The notes: generated from the sequence alone by a model not told the origin. 64,000 bases of DNA from Thiovibrio frasassiensis (GCF_029607905.1 NZ_JAPHEH010000001.1:1331530-1395529), one strand, 5' to 3'. Counted from the stretch's first letter, positions 1-8,788 are shown. Numbers and translations: made by a program.

Positions 1-1044
1 GGGCCGGCGCTGGCGGACCGCTTCGCCCCACAGGCCGCAGCTGTCAAGGTGATAACGGGTCTTCGGCTCCACAATGCTGCATACCTGCATGACCTCTCGG
101 GACCAGCTGTTGAGGGAAAATTCGCGGGTTTCCTCATCGTAGTAATAGATGTAACCGATCCTGCTGTCGCTGAGCTGAAGCGCCTGTTCCAGGGCATAGT
201 CCAGGAGCTCCTGCTGGTTTGCGGCTTGAAACTGGAAGATATTGGCGAGACTTTCCAGTCGTTGCTGGTTGAGGAGGATGAGGTTCTCGTTGGCAATGAT
301 CGCATCGAGCATCGTGTTGAGCCCCTCGCCCAGAAGACCGATTTCGTCATGGCGGGAGATCTCCATCCGCAGGTCCCGGCGGCCCTCCTTGATCTGCCGG
401 CATACGCCGAGCAACCGGTTGAGGCTCGAGGTCAAGCGGTTGCCGAGGAGTACGGCGAGGAGCGAGCCGGCAACAATGGCCAGCAGGGTGTAGAGGAGGC
501 CGTTGCGGGAAATAAGCACCAGATTGCTCGCGATCTGCTCCTGGCCTTGGGCGATGCGCGCCCAGCCGATAAGGTGTCCGGTGTTGGTCAGGATCGGCGC
601 GGCAATGTCGAGGATTCTCCGATCAGCATAAAGAATCTGGATGGTCGGTTCAGAGCTGAGGAGGGCGCGGCTTTTTTCGTCGCTGAGTTTCTGGCCGATG
701 CGCGCTTCTTCGGTGTGCGCCAAGACCTTGCCGTCGGTGGTGATGACCATCGCAAAATGCAGGCCGGGATACTGGCCGACGGCCAGGACGATCTCCTGGA
801 GCCCTGCCACGTCATTGGCCAGAACCCAGGAACTGCTGTTGATGGCCAGGGTATCGGCGAGGCTTTTGGTCTGCTCCAGGCTCTGTTGGCTCAAAAAATC
901 CCGTTGCCGGGCAACCAGATCAAAAACAAAAAAGGACATCAACAGCAGATGGACCAGGGCCACCCCCAAGATCAGCTGAGAACGGATCTTGGTGGGCCAG
1001 AACCCGGTTATAATTGTGTGCAGTGTTGCCATTTGGCTCTTCAT
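1..1044 (-). CDS. Sensor protein with periplasmic domain, HAMP and GAF-like region (3' end cut by window edge)
   Basis: Reads from an ATG at 1044 to the window edge without a stop, so only the first 348 codons are visible. Order: short cytoplasmic start, TM helix at about residues 20-42, a periplasmic sensing domain, a second TM helix near 180-200, a HAMP-like linker with a DEIGLLGEGLN segment, then the start of a GAF-like domain containing GYIYYYDEETREF. A kinase core probably follows outside the window. It starts one base after the stop of the PhnD-like lipoprotein upstream, so the two are almost certainly cotranscribed. Inference: the lipoprotein captures a ligand and this protein signals its presence. 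The output domain (histidine kinase or diguanylate cyclase) cannot be seen. Confidence 0.8.
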   Translation of the reverse strand, partial: MKSQMATLHTIITGFWPTKIRSQLILGVALVHLLLMSFFVFDLVARQRDFLSQQSLEQTKSLADTLAINSSSWVLANDVAGLQEIVLAVGQYPGLHFAMVITTDGKVLAHTEEARIGQKLSDEKSRALLSSEPTIQILYADRRILDIAAPILTNTGHLIGWARIAQGQEQIASNLVLISRNGLLYTLLAIVAGSLLAVLLGNRLTSSLNRLLGVCRQIKEGRRDLRMEISRHDEIGLLGEGLNTMLDAIIANENLILLNQQRLESLANIFQFQAANQQELLDYALEQALQLSDSRIGYIYYYDEETREFSLNSWSREVMQVCSIVEPKTRYHLDSCGLWGEAVRQRRP

Positions 1045-1045
1045 C

Positions 1046-1990
1046 TTAATGGACAGATGCGGAATAGATTTTCAGGAAATCGCGCACCGGCTGGTAGGTC
1101 GCTTCCGTCGCATTCTCGAAACGGGCCAGCGGCAATGTTGCGAGAAGGCTGCGGCCTTCTTCGTGGGTGTGCAGGCTAATCAGGAGCGATCGCATCTTGG
1201 CCACCACCTCGGGCGGGACATCATCCCTGGCCACCAGACCGTTGTTGGGCAGGGGGGAGGATTCCCATTTTACCTCAAGTTCGGCCGCCATTTTTGGGTT
1301 GCGCTCCTGAAAAGCCTGCCAGGGCGGCGGCCAGGTAGCACCGGCGGCGCTTTTCCCCAGATAGACATTCATGATCGATGATTCCTGTGAGCCGGAGAAG
1401 AGGCGTTTGATCTCCTTGTTCACATCCAGACCGTGGGTATGCAGAAAATAGAGAGGCATCATGGTGGCCGCCAGGGCGGTGGGGGCGGGGAAGCTGACGG
1501 TTTTGCCCTTCAGGTCGGCCACCCGGGTGATACCGCTGTCCTTTCTGGCAATGATGATGCCGCGGAACTTGTCATCCTCGCCCATCTTGGCAAAGATGCG
1601 GTAGCCATGTTGCAGGGAGTTGAGGGTTTGGTAGGGATTGGGCAGGGCGAAGTGGAAGTGGCGACTGTAAAGTTTTTTGTCAAACTCTGCATAGGAGCGC
1701 GAGGCCTCCAGCTGGATGGTGATGTCGGGAAAGTTCCGGTTCAGGTATTCGACCAGGGGGCCGTAGGTTTCGAAAAGGCGCTGGGGGTTGTGGAGCGGGT
1801 GCACCCCGAAGATCAGGACGGTTTGCTGGGCGGTCGGGGTGCTGGTGTAGCTAGGGGTATAGTGTTCTTTTTTTGGGGAATCACAGGCGAGCAGCAGAAG
1901 TGGGAGCATCAATGCGGTCAGGAGAGCGGCAAGGCGATTCCGCGGCGGGGAGTGTGCAGTGACCGATCTGCCGGGGTGGACATCTCGCAT
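1046..1990 (-). CDS. PhnD-like periplasmic binding lipoprotein
   Basis: 314 residues with an N-terminal hydrophobic segment and a lipobox (LLAC) placing the lipidated cysteine at residue 36. The mature part resembles the PhnD/phosphonate-type substrate-binding family: a FGVHPLHNP start, a YAEFDKKLYSRHFHFALPNP segment and an ADLKGKTVSFPAP motif. A ribosome-binding site (GGGAG) precedes the ATG. No ABC permease or ATPase lies next to it. Instead the next gene is a membrane sensor starting one base after this stop, so it more likely presents a ligand to the sensor than feeds a transporter. The ligand is unknown; phosphonate is only the family name. Confidence 0.8.
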   Translation of the reverse strand: MRDVHPGRSVTAHSPPRNRLAALLTALMLPLLLLACDSPKKEHYTPSYTSTPTAQQTVLIFGVHPLHNPQRLFETYGPLVEYLNRNFPDITIQLEASRSYAEFDKKLYSRHFHFALPNPYQTLNSLQHGYRIFAKMGEDDKFRGIIIARKDSGITRVADLKGKTVSFPAPTALAATMMPLYFLHTHGLDVNKEIKRLFSGSQESSIMNVYLGKSAAGATWPPPWQAFQERNPKMAAELEVKWESSPLPNNGLVARDDVPPEVVAKMRSLLISLHTHEEGRSLLATLPLARFENATEATYQPVRDFLKIYSASVH

Positions 1991-2145
1991 GGTAATCTCC
2001 CGTGTGGCGCAGTGTTGTTAGGTATTTTTGCTACTGTGATGTCCTCAGGTTCAGGATGCAATGTGTGATGAATAAATGTCAAGGCAAAGGATGAGCATTT
2101 GCCAAAATGGTACTCCCTGTTTGGTGGCCGGGAAAAAAGTGAAGA

Positions 2146-3144
2146 TCAGGCATCAAGATTGAGAATAACCCTCCCCTTCTGCTTGCCATGGAGAATGGCT
2201 TCGATCTGCTGGTCAAGCTCCTTGAGAGAAATTTCCGTTGCCAACTGTTCCAGGTTCGGCAATCGCCAGATGGTGGCGATCTTGTTCCAGATGGGGATAC
2301 GCACGGACATGGGGCATTCGGCGCTGTCAATGCCCAGCAGGCTCACTCCTCGCAAGATAAAGGGATAGACGTTCAGGGGCAGGTCCGGAGAGGCGACATT
2401 GCCGCAGCAGGTCACCGCCCCGCCATAGCGGGTGGATTTGATGGCGGTGGCCAGCATCTCGCCTCCCACCGTGTCGATCACCCCCGCCCATTTTTGCTTG
2501 AGGAGCATGCGGCCGCTGCGGTCGATACTGTTTTCCCGGGGCACAATGTCTTGGGCGCCCAGCTCGCGTAAAAAATGTTCCTGTTCCGGCTTGCCGGTGG
2601 CGGCGGCCACCGAATAGCCGCTCATCGCCAGCATCGCCACGGCCATGCTGCCCACGCCGCCGGTGGCGCCGGTGACCAGGATCTTGCCTTGATCCGGCAA
2701 AACCGGGTGGCGCTGCAGCCGGTCAACGGATTGGGCCGCGGTAAAACCGGCGGTGCCGTAGATCATGCTTTCCCGCAGGGAGAGGGGGGCGGGCAGGGGC
2801 ATGACCCATTTGGCAGGCACCCGGACATACTGGGAAAAACCGCCCGGCGTATTCATGCCGAAATCATAGCAGGAGACCATGACGTGGTCACCGGCGGTAA
2901 AAGCCGGGGCACTGCTTTCCACCACCTCGCCGGCCGCGTCGATGCCGGGGGTGTGCGGATAGCGTCGGGTCACCCCCCGGTTGCCCGAGGCGGAGAGTCC
3001 ATCCTTGTAATTGAGCGAAGAGTAGCGGACCCGGATCAGGACCTCGCCGGCAGGCAGCTCGTTGAGATCTTTGCTGACAATCGCCCGCTGAAAAAGGCCG
3101 GGGGCGGTTTCCGTGACGACCATGGCTTGGAAGGAAGTAGACAA
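2146..3144 (-). CDS. acuI: AcuI/YhdH-type acrylyl-CoA reductase (zinc-free MDR family)
   Basis: Medium-chain dehydrogenase/reductase of the YhdH/AcuI group, NADPH-dependent reductases of acrylyl-CoA and related enoyl-CoA substrates in the cytoplasm. Visible: GroES-like N-domain with SSLNYKDGL and HTPGIDAAGEVV, and the nucleotide-binding loop TGATGGVGS. The zinc-ligand pattern of alcohol dehydrogenases is absent. A longer frame opens at 3210, but a GAGGAG ribosome-binding site sits 7 bases before TTG at 3144. That start gives 332 residues, about the family length, and begins directly with the FQAMVV strand. It is a single gene, divergent from the EF-G-like gene. The exact substrate in this organism is inferred. 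Confidence 0.85.
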   Translation of the reverse strand: MSTSFQAMVVTETAPGLFQRAIVSKDLNELPAGEVLIRVRYSSLNYKDGLSASGNRGVTRRYPHTPGIDAAGEVVESSAPAFTAGDHVMVSCYDFGMNTPGGFSQYVRVPAKWVMPLPAPLSLRESMIYGTAGFTAAQSVDRLQRHPVLPDQGKILVTGATGGVGSMAVAMLAMSGYSVAAATGKPEQEHFLRELGAQDIVPRENSIDRSGRMLLKQKWAGVIDTVGGEMLATAIKSTRYGGAVTCCGNVASPDLPLNVYPFILRGVSLLGIDSAECPMSVRIPIWNKIATIWRLPNLEQLATEISLKELDQQIEAILHGKQKGRVILNLDA

Positions 3145-3395
3145 CGGGATGCTCCTCTGTTGTGTGGTGCAGGAAAAATGGGTGCGTGAGCGATCTTGGC
3201 AAAGACGCACTATACCATGGTGCGGGATGGAAAGCCAATCTCTGTCACTCCTGGCTGGCCGGGGGGTAACGGACTTCGCCGGGGAAAAAAATCTGCTGGA
3301 CTCCCCTCTTTTTTGCTATCCTGAATCTAATGCAATCTCCCCAGTCCATGTTGGGCTGGCCGGTAATCATATTGACCTTCGAGAGGTGGCGGGGC

Positions 3396-5510
3396 ATGAA
3401 ACTCTATGACGACAAGCACATCAAGAACATCGTGTTGTTGGGCAGTGTCAAAACCGGCAAGACAACCCTGGCCGAAACCATGGTTTTTGAGGCGGGACTC
3501 ACCAAGCGGCGGGGCACGGTGGAGGACAAGAACACCATCTCCGACTATCACCAGGTTGAGCACGATCGCGGCAACTCGGTGTACGCCACCTCCCTGCATA
3601 CCGAATGGCGGGATTACAAGATCAACATCATCGACACTCCCGGCTTGGACGATTTTGTGGGCGAGATTGTTTCCTCCCTGCGGGTGGCCGACACCTGCGT
3701 GATGCTGATCAACGCCCAGTATGGGGTGGAGGTGGGTACGGAGCTGGTCTGGAATTCGGTGGAACGATTCAGAAAGCCCATCATTTTTGCAATCAATCAG
3801 GTCGATCATCCCAAGGCCAATTATGACGGGGCGGTTTTTTCCCTGCAGGAACGGTTCGGCAAGGCACCCGTGCTGATGCAGTATCCGGTCAACCAGGGTG
3901 CCGGCTTCAACGGGATCATCGATCTGCTCAAGATGACCATGTACCGGTTCCCGCCCGAAGGCGGCAAGCCCGAAAAACTGCCCATCCCCGAGAGCGAGAA
4001 GGAAAGGGCGGAGCAGCTGCATAACGAGCTGGTGGAGAAGGCGGCGGAAAATGACGAGGCGCTCATGGAGCTCTACTTTGCCAAGGGCAGTCTGGATGAG
4101 GATGAAATGCGCACCGGAATCAAGATCGGCATGCGCAACCGGTCGCTTTTCCCGATCTTTTGCCTCTCCGCCAAACAGAATATGGGCAGCGGGAGGATGA
4201 TGGGTTTCATCGACAACGTCGCCCCTTCGGCCCACGAGATGCTGCCCGAGCACACCCTGGACGGCGGCGAGCTCGCCTGCGATCCAGCCGGGCCACCGGT
4301 GCTCTTTGTCTTTAAAACTCTGGTCGAGCCCTATCTCGGCAAGATCACCTTTTTCAAGGTCTGTTCCGGCGAGGTGAGTGAAGGGCAGGATCTGGTCAAC
4401 TTCCAGACCGGCGAGACCGAACGTCTGGCCCAGCTCTTCATCATGGACGGTAAGGAGCGCAATCAGGTGAAGAAGCTTTCCGCCGGAGATATCGGGGCGA
4501 CCTTGAAGCTGAAAGGCACCAACACCAACCATACCCTGCACGCCAAGGAGCACAAGGCGGGGCTGGCTCCCATCGAATTTCCCGAAGCGCGGATCCGTTC
4601 GGCCATCGTGGCCAAGGAGAAAAAGGACGAGGAAAAATTGGCCGAGGCGTTGCGCGACATGCAGACCGAGGATCAAACCTTCAAGGCCGAGTTTAACGCG
4701 GAGGTGAAGCAGTTGATCCTCTGGGGGCAGGGCGAGTTGCACCTGCAGGTGGCCCGCTGGCGCTTGGAGCATGTCTACGGGATCAAGAGCGAATTTGCGG
4801 AGCCGAAGATCCCTTATCGGGAAACGATCCAGAGGCCGGCCACCGCCATGTACCGCCACAAAAAGCAATCCGGCGGCTCGGGCCAGTTTGCCGAGGTGCA
4901 CATGCGGATCGAGCCCCATGTGGAAGGGGCGCCGGACCCCACCGATCTCACTGTGCGCGGCAAGGAAGAGATCGATCTTCCCTGGGGCGGTAAGCTGGTA
5001 TTTTACAACTGCATCGTGGGCGGGGTTATCGACGGGAAGTACCTGCCGTCCATCCAGCGGGGGGTTATGGAAAAGATGCAGGAAGGGCCCATGACCGGCT
5101 CCCATGTGCGGGATGTGCGGGTCATGGTTTTTGACGGCAAGATGCACGCGGTGGATTCCAACGACATCTCCTTCAAGATCGCCGGAGCCCAGGCGTTTAA
5201 AGAGGCGTTCAAGCAGGCGGATCCACTGATCCTTGAGCCCATCTACGAGATGGAGATCATGGTACCGGAAGAGGTGATGGGTGAGGTGATGGGCGATCTG
5301 CAGACCCGGCGGTCGATCATCAGCGGCATGGAATCCCAGGGCCGCTATCAGGTGATCAAGGCCTTGACCCCTCTGGCCGAGCAGTACCGGTATACCACTG
5401 CGCTCAAATCGATTACCCAGGGGCGGGCCAGCTTTAAGCGGCGGTTCAAGGAATATGCGCCGGTGCCCTTTGAGGTGCAGAAAGGTTTGGCGGCGCAAGG
5501 CGCTGATTGA
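3396..5510 (+). CDS. EF-G-like translational GTPase (EF-G paralogue)
   Basis: 704 residues with the full EF-G domain order: GTP-binding domain, beta-barrel domain II, then domains III-V with an SGGSGQFAEV segment typical of EF-G domain IV. P-loop is GSVKTGKTT at residues 16-24. G3 reads DTPGL rather than the DTPGH of canonical EF-G, and G4 is NQVD rather than NKxD. Switch I has EHDRGNS. The DFVGEI after G3 is like the EF-G2/EF-G-like branch, where this histidine is commonly replaced. ATG at 3396 was preferred to an upstream in-frame ATG at 3330 because it begins directly before the first beta strand. No ribosomal or EF-Tu gene is adjacent, so this is not the str-operon fusA. Role (translocation, recycling or other) is unproven. 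Confidence 0.85.
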   Translation: MKLYDDKHIKNIVLLGSVKTGKTTLAETMVFEAGLTKRRGTVEDKNTISDYHQVEHDRGNSVYATSLHTEWRDYKINIIDTPGLDDFVGEIVSSLRVADTCVMLINAQYGVEVGTELVWNSVERFRKPIIFAINQVDHPKANYDGAVFSLQERFGKAPVLMQYPVNQGAGFNGIIDLLKMTMYRFPPEGGKPEKLPIPESEKERAEQLHNELVEKAAENDEALMELYFAKGSLDEDEMRTGIKIGMRNRSLFPIFCLSAKQNMGSGRMMGFIDNVAPSAHEMLPEHTLDGGELACDPAGPPVLFVFKTLVEPYLGKITFFKVCSGEVSEGQDLVNFQTGETERLAQLFIMDGKERNQVKKLSAGDIGATLKLKGTNTNHTLHAKEHKAGLAPIEFPEARIRSAIVAKEKKDEEKLAEALRDMQTEDQTFKAEFNAEVKQLILWGQGELHLQVARWRLEHVYGIKSEFAEPKIPYRETIQRPATAMYRHKKQSGGSGQFAEVHMRIEPHVEGAPDPTDLTVRGKEEIDLPWGGKLVFYNCIVGGVIDGKYLPSIQRGVMEKMQEGPMTGSHVRDVRVMVFDGKMHAVDSNDISFKIAGAQAFKEAFKQADPLILEPIYEMEIMVPEEVMGEVMGDLQTRRSIISGMESQGRYQVIKALTPLAEQYRYTTALKSITQGRASFKRRFKEYAPVPFEVQKGLAAQGAD

Positions 5511-5537
5511 TCGTGGCAATGGCAGGCGGGCAGTAAT

Positions 5538-5577
5538 AAAAAAAAGGGTGCCGGACCTGTGTCCGGCACCCTTTTTT
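5538..5577 (+). terminator. Rho-independent terminator after the EF-G-like gene
   Basis: An 11-bp GC-rich stem (GGGTGCCGGAC / GTCCGGCACCC) with a 4-base CTGT loop, followed by six T. A-tract before and T-tract after make it potentially bidirectional. It lies about 30 bases past the EF-G-like stop. Confidence 0.9.
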
Positions 5578-5589
5578 GAGGGGGAGGGG

Positions 5590-5676
5590 AAATACTTTGC
5601 CTGTGCAACGCAGGAGCAACTGCGCAAGGAGGAGACAGGCGAATGCTAAGCATTTAGTAATTTTACTGAATGCTTA
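5590..5676. other. Structured intergenic segment with a 30-bp imperfect palindrome
   Basis: Between the terminator of the EF-G-like gene and the minus-strand ferredoxin end. It holds a nested stem (outer arms 5596-5604 and 5635-5643, 9 pairs including one wobble; inner CGCAG/CTGCG at 5609-5613 and 5620-5624). Directly after it is a palindrome at 5647-5676 (15+15, 13 matching positions) and then AT-rich DNA to about 5720. No coding frame of note. It could be a small RNA, an operator or an old repeat; nothing decides between these. Confidence 0.4.
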
Positions 5677-5774
5677 ATAATTCTATTTTAGTCTTTCTGC
5701 AACTATTTTTTTTGACCTATTCTTAGGGAGTTGGTTGTCTGGGGAGTGGCGGCTGGCTCGGGGATTTGTAGGGA

Positions 5775-5813
5775 CAGGGCGTTATCCGGGGAGGATAACG
5801 CCCTGCTTTTTTT
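5775..5813 (+). terminator. Terminator-like hairpin between convergent transcripts
   Basis: A perfect 13-bp stem (arms 5775-5787 and 5793-5805) followed by C and a run of T on the plus strand. As read it would stop plus-strand transcripts before the minus-strand operon. The minus-strand reading lacks a T tail. Confidence 0.75.
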
Positions 5814-5826
5814 GTCCAGGAGGGAC

Positions 5827-6279
5827 TCAGATTTCTTTCATGGCGACGAGTTTCAAGGCATGGGTGGTGCATTTGGTCACGCAGGCCGGTTGCAGCCCGG
5901 CATCCAGGCGGTCCATGCAGTAATCGCATTTCACCGCCTTGTTTGTTTCCGGATTGTGCTGGGGGATACCCCAGGGGCAGGCCCCGGCGCAAGCCATGCA
6001 GCCGATGCATTTCGGCACATCCACATAGACGATGCCGTCTTCCCGTTTTTTCATCGCCTCTGTGGGGCAGATGGTGACACAGAACGGGTCCTCGCAGTGG
6101 TAGCAGGAGCGGAACTTGAATTCGGTTTTGGGAACCCCCCGCACGGATTTGAGCGGTTCATGGCTTATCTCGCAGAGGATCGGACCCACCGGCAGGTTCT
6201 TGTTGGCCTTGCAATGGACCACGCAGCCGTGACAGCCTATGCACCGTTTGCTGTTGAGATACAGGTTGTAGGTGTTCAT
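5827..6279 (-). CDS. Four-cluster ferredoxin subunit of a molybdopterin oxidoreductase (PhsB/PsrB/HycB type)
   Basis: 150 residues with four cysteine groups in the order usual for DMSO-reductase-family electron-transfer subunits: CIGCHGCVVHC, CYHCEDPFCVTICP, CIGCMACAGACP, and a last CDYCMDRL...CVTKC group. These should ligate four [4Fe-4S] clusters. The ATG overlaps the stop of the molybdoenzyme by four bases (ATGA), so the two are translationally coupled. No twin-arginine or Sec signal is present, so the complex should be cytoplasmic. Usual PhsB/PsrB partners include a NrfD-like membrane anchor; none follows here. Confidence 0.93.
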   Translation of the reverse strand: MNTYNLYLNSKRCIGCHGCVVHCKANKNLPVGPILCEISHEPLKSVRGVPKTEFKFRSCYHCEDPFCVTICPTEAMKKREDGIVYVDVPKCIGCMACAGACPWGIPQHNPETNKAVKCDYCMDRLDAGLQPACVTKCTTHALKLVAMKEI

Positions 6280-8390
6280 AGTTCCACCTTCCGTTGATGG
6301 TTTTTAGAGCTTTTTCGCACGGTGACAAAGGTTTCGCAGAGGTTGAGCCCGCCGCCCACGGGGTCCATGTTCTGCAACTGGCCCTTCATGAGTTTTTGGT
6401 CGCTCATGCCCGCATGGTAGGCCCTGGTCTGGAGGGGGATCTGCCGCCCGAAGCCGTGCACGGTATAGACCGCCTCGGGATGGATGAAATCCGTTACCTT
6501 GACCGTGATCACGCAGGTGACATCGCCGGAGATGACATCGACGAAATCTCCTTCGGAAACCCCCATCTTGCTGGCTTCCCGGGTGTTGATCCACAGGGTG
6601 TTTTCCGGCATCATCTCGTTGAGCAAGGGGTTGTTGACCGTGTGGCTGTGGGAATGCAGCGGTGAGCGGCCGAATACCAGACGATACTGCCCTTTCGGCG
6701 GTTTGGCTGGGCTCACGTAAGGCTTCCAGGAGGGAAATCCCCATTCGGTAAGATTCTGGCTGATGATTTCGATCTTGCCGGAAGGGGTTTTGAACTTGCC
6801 CTCGAGTTTCTCCCGGTCGAACATCACCGGTTTGTCAGCGTACTCAACAAAACCCTTTTTCTCGAAATCGGCGATACTGAAGCCCGTGGGTTCCAGCTGC
6901 CAGGCCCAAAGGTCCTGGGGGGTGGCGAAGGGGAAATATTGCTCAAGCCCGAGTCGGGTAGCAAGCCCCCTGATGATGGTGCAGAGGTCAAGGGTGTCGG
7001 CTTGCGGCTCGATAGCTTTGTTGCGCATGATCAGCCGGGGCTTCATCCCCTTTTGCTGGGCGATCATGCTGTCGCGTTCCAGGTAGGTCGATTCGGGCAG
7101 GATCACATCGGAATACCAGCCAAACTCGCTGTAATGGGTGTCGATGGAAACGATCAGGTCGCAGTTGTCCAGTGCCTCTTTCTGGGCCTGCGGGTCGGGA
7201 AAGCAGAGGAAGGGATCGTGGCGAACGCAGATGATTCCCTTGATCGGATAAGGGATACCTGTGGCCATGGCCTTGTAAAAAAGATGGAAGAGTCCCGGTC
7301 CTTTCTCGAAATGTTTGTAGATGTCGCCCACGCCATCGGCTCGTTTGGCGGTCGGCTTGGGTGAGAGTTCGTTGAGGCTGCGGGGGCCTTTTCTGCCGCA
7401 GTCTCCGGCACCCTTGGCAAAGATGAGGCCGCCTTCTACCTCGATATTGCCCATCAGGGCGTTGAGGCAGTTCAAGGCCCGGCTGGCGTAAAAAGAATCG
7501 TTGTAGCGGGAGAGCATCCAGCCCGGATGGAAGATGACCTTGGGTCGGTCGGCTATGAGCTGGTCGACCAGCTCGTGGATGTCCTTGGGTTTGATGCCGC
7601 ACTCCTTGGCCGCCCATTCGGCCGAGTAGTTTTCCACGAAATAGGCCAATTCGTCAAAGCCGGTGGTGTAGCGTTCCACGAAGTCCGCGTCATACCCTTC
7701 CGCCTTGATGATCTCGTGGATCAGGGCCAGGGCCAAGGCGTAATCCGTGCCGGGCCGCACCTGGAAAAAATTGGTTGCCTTGATCCCGGTCAGGGTCTGG
7801 CGCACATCGACATAGGTGAGCTTGCCGCCTTTGTCCAGCATGTCCATGACCTGGTTGACCTCGGCCGGCCTCAGGGAGGAGAGGATGTTGCGGCCGAACA
7901 AAACCAGATGTTTGGCATTCTTGATGTCGTAGATAAACCCCTTGCGGCCCAAGCCGAAGAGGGAGAGGCTGGCATGGTGCACATTCCGGCCGCAGGCGCT
8001 GTCGTGGTTGCTGTAGTTGGGCGAGCCCAAGGCATGGGTGAAGGCCTTGACCAGATCCTGGAACGGGCCGCCCCTGGAGCTGGCCATGATCGATTCCGGG
8101 CCGTGCCGGTCAATGATGGTTTTGAGTTTGTCCGCGATGTAGTCGAGGGCGAATTCCCAGCTCACCGCTTCCCAGCGCCCGGCGCCCCGGCCGCCCCGTC
8201 TGATCAAGGGTTGCTGGGGGCGTTCCTTGTCGGCCACCAGGGAGGGGCCGGCCGAGCCCTTGGCGCACAGGGCGCCTTTCAGGATATGCTGGTTGCCTTC
8301 GAGCCAGGTCACCGTGTTGCCCTCGACCTCGACCCGGATGGGGCAGCGGACGGTACACATGCCGCACATGCTCCAGACTGATTTTTTCAT
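6276..8390 (-). CDS. Molybdopterin (bis-MGD) oxidoreductase, polysulfide/thiosulfate-reductase-like catalytic subunit, no Tat signal
   Basis: 704 residues with the MopB layout: an N-terminal [4Fe-4S] site (CGMCTVRCP...CAKG), the central catalytic domains, and a C-terminal molydopterin-dinucleotide-binding domain starting near the YRLVFGRSP segment. The active-site region reads NHDSACGRN, which suggests a cysteine ligand to Mo/W as in PsrA, PhsA and NapA rather than serine. No RR signal precedes the cluster, so it should stay in the cytoplasm, unlike PhsA/PsrA, which are exported. GTG at 8396 is in frame, but ATG at 8390 has the better spacing to GAGGAG. It lies in an operon with its ferredoxin downstream and a response regulator 38 bases upstream. 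Substrate is not provable; a sulfur compound is suggested by family and TSUP neighbours. Confidence 0.88.
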   Translation of the reverse strand: MKKSVWSMCGMCTVRCPIRVEVEGNTVTWLEGNQHILKGALCAKGSAGPSLVADKERPQQPLIRRGGRGAGRWEAVSWEFALDYIADKLKTIIDRHGPESIMASSRGGPFQDLVKAFTHALGSPNYSNHDSACGRNVHHASLSLFGLGRKGFIYDIKNAKHLVLFGRNILSSLRPAEVNQVMDMLDKGGKLTYVDVRQTLTGIKATNFFQVRPGTDYALALALIHEIIKAEGYDADFVERYTTGFDELAYFVENYSAEWAAKECGIKPKDIHELVDQLIADRPKVIFHPGWMLSRYNDSFYASRALNCLNALMGNIEVEGGLIFAKGAGDCGRKGPRSLNELSPKPTAKRADGVGDIYKHFEKGPGLFHLFYKAMATGIPYPIKGIICVRHDPFLCFPDPQAQKEALDNCDLIVSIDTHYSEFGWYSDVILPESTYLERDSMIAQQKGMKPRLIMRNKAIEPQADTLDLCTIIRGLATRLGLEQYFPFATPQDLWAWQLEPTGFSIADFEKKGFVEYADKPVMFDREKLEGKFKTPSGKIEIISQNLTEWGFPSWKPYVSPAKPPKGQYRLVFGRSPLHSHSHTVNNPLLNEMMPENTLWINTREASKMGVSEGDFVDVISGDVTCVITVKVTDFIHPEAVYTVHGFGRQIPLQTRAYHAGMSDQKLMKGQLQNMDPVGGGLNLCETFVTVRKSSKNHQRKVEL

Positions 8391-8428
8391 GATCACGACT
8401 CCTCTGAAATTTGCATGCCGTGCGTGGG

Positions 8429-8788
8429 TTAATTGGCCAGCGCGGCGGAAACCTTCTGTTCCAGCTCGCTTTTGTCGATGGGTTTTACGCAGTAGTCTGC
8501 TGCGCCAAGGTGCAGGGCCTTTCGGGCGGTTTCAACGGTCGGATAGCCGGTGAGCATGATCACCCGGATCTTCGGGTTCGCACGGCGGAGTGCTGCCAGC
8601 ACGCTGATCCCGTTGGTTTTTTTCAGGTTGATGTCCAAAATTGCCAGGTCCACCTGGTTTTCCATGGCATACCGCATCGCTTCCTGCTCGTCGGTAAAGA
8701 TCGTTACCTGGTGCCCTTTTTTGCTAAGGATTCGCTGGGTCAGTACGGCGGCATCCAGGACATCATCCAAGACGAAAATGTGTGCCAT
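8429..8788 (-). CDS. Single-domain response regulator (CheY-like)
   Basis: 119 residues, only a receiver domain. Acid pair near the N-terminus (LDDV), phospho-acceptor Asp52 in LAILDINL, the switch Thr in MLTGYP, and the conserved Lys in CVKPID are all present, so phosphorylation is expected. No output domain. It is a close relative of the receiver at 14732-15112: both begin MAxIxVLDDVLDA and have KPID. It sits in the molybdoenzyme operon, which is unusual for a receiver-only protein. Inference: it may be phosphorylated by the kinase at 13154-14728 and act by protein contact. Confidence 0.92.
   Translation of the reverse strand: MAHIFVLDDVLDAAVLTQRILSKKGHQVTIFTDEQEAMRYAMENQVDLAILDINLKKTNGISVLAALRRANPKIRVIMLTGYPTVETARKALHLGAADYCVKPIDKSELEQKVSAALAN

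Noticed and set aside
49-1179. Long plus-strand frame opposite the sensor gene
   Set aside because: The minus strand gives TM, HAMP and GAF-like features; the plus frame is low-complexity and has no family signs.
3327-5627. 766-codon minus-strand frame opposite the EF-G-like gene
   Set aside because: It is the complement of a clear EF-G; the translation is His/Leu/Gly-rich with no motif.
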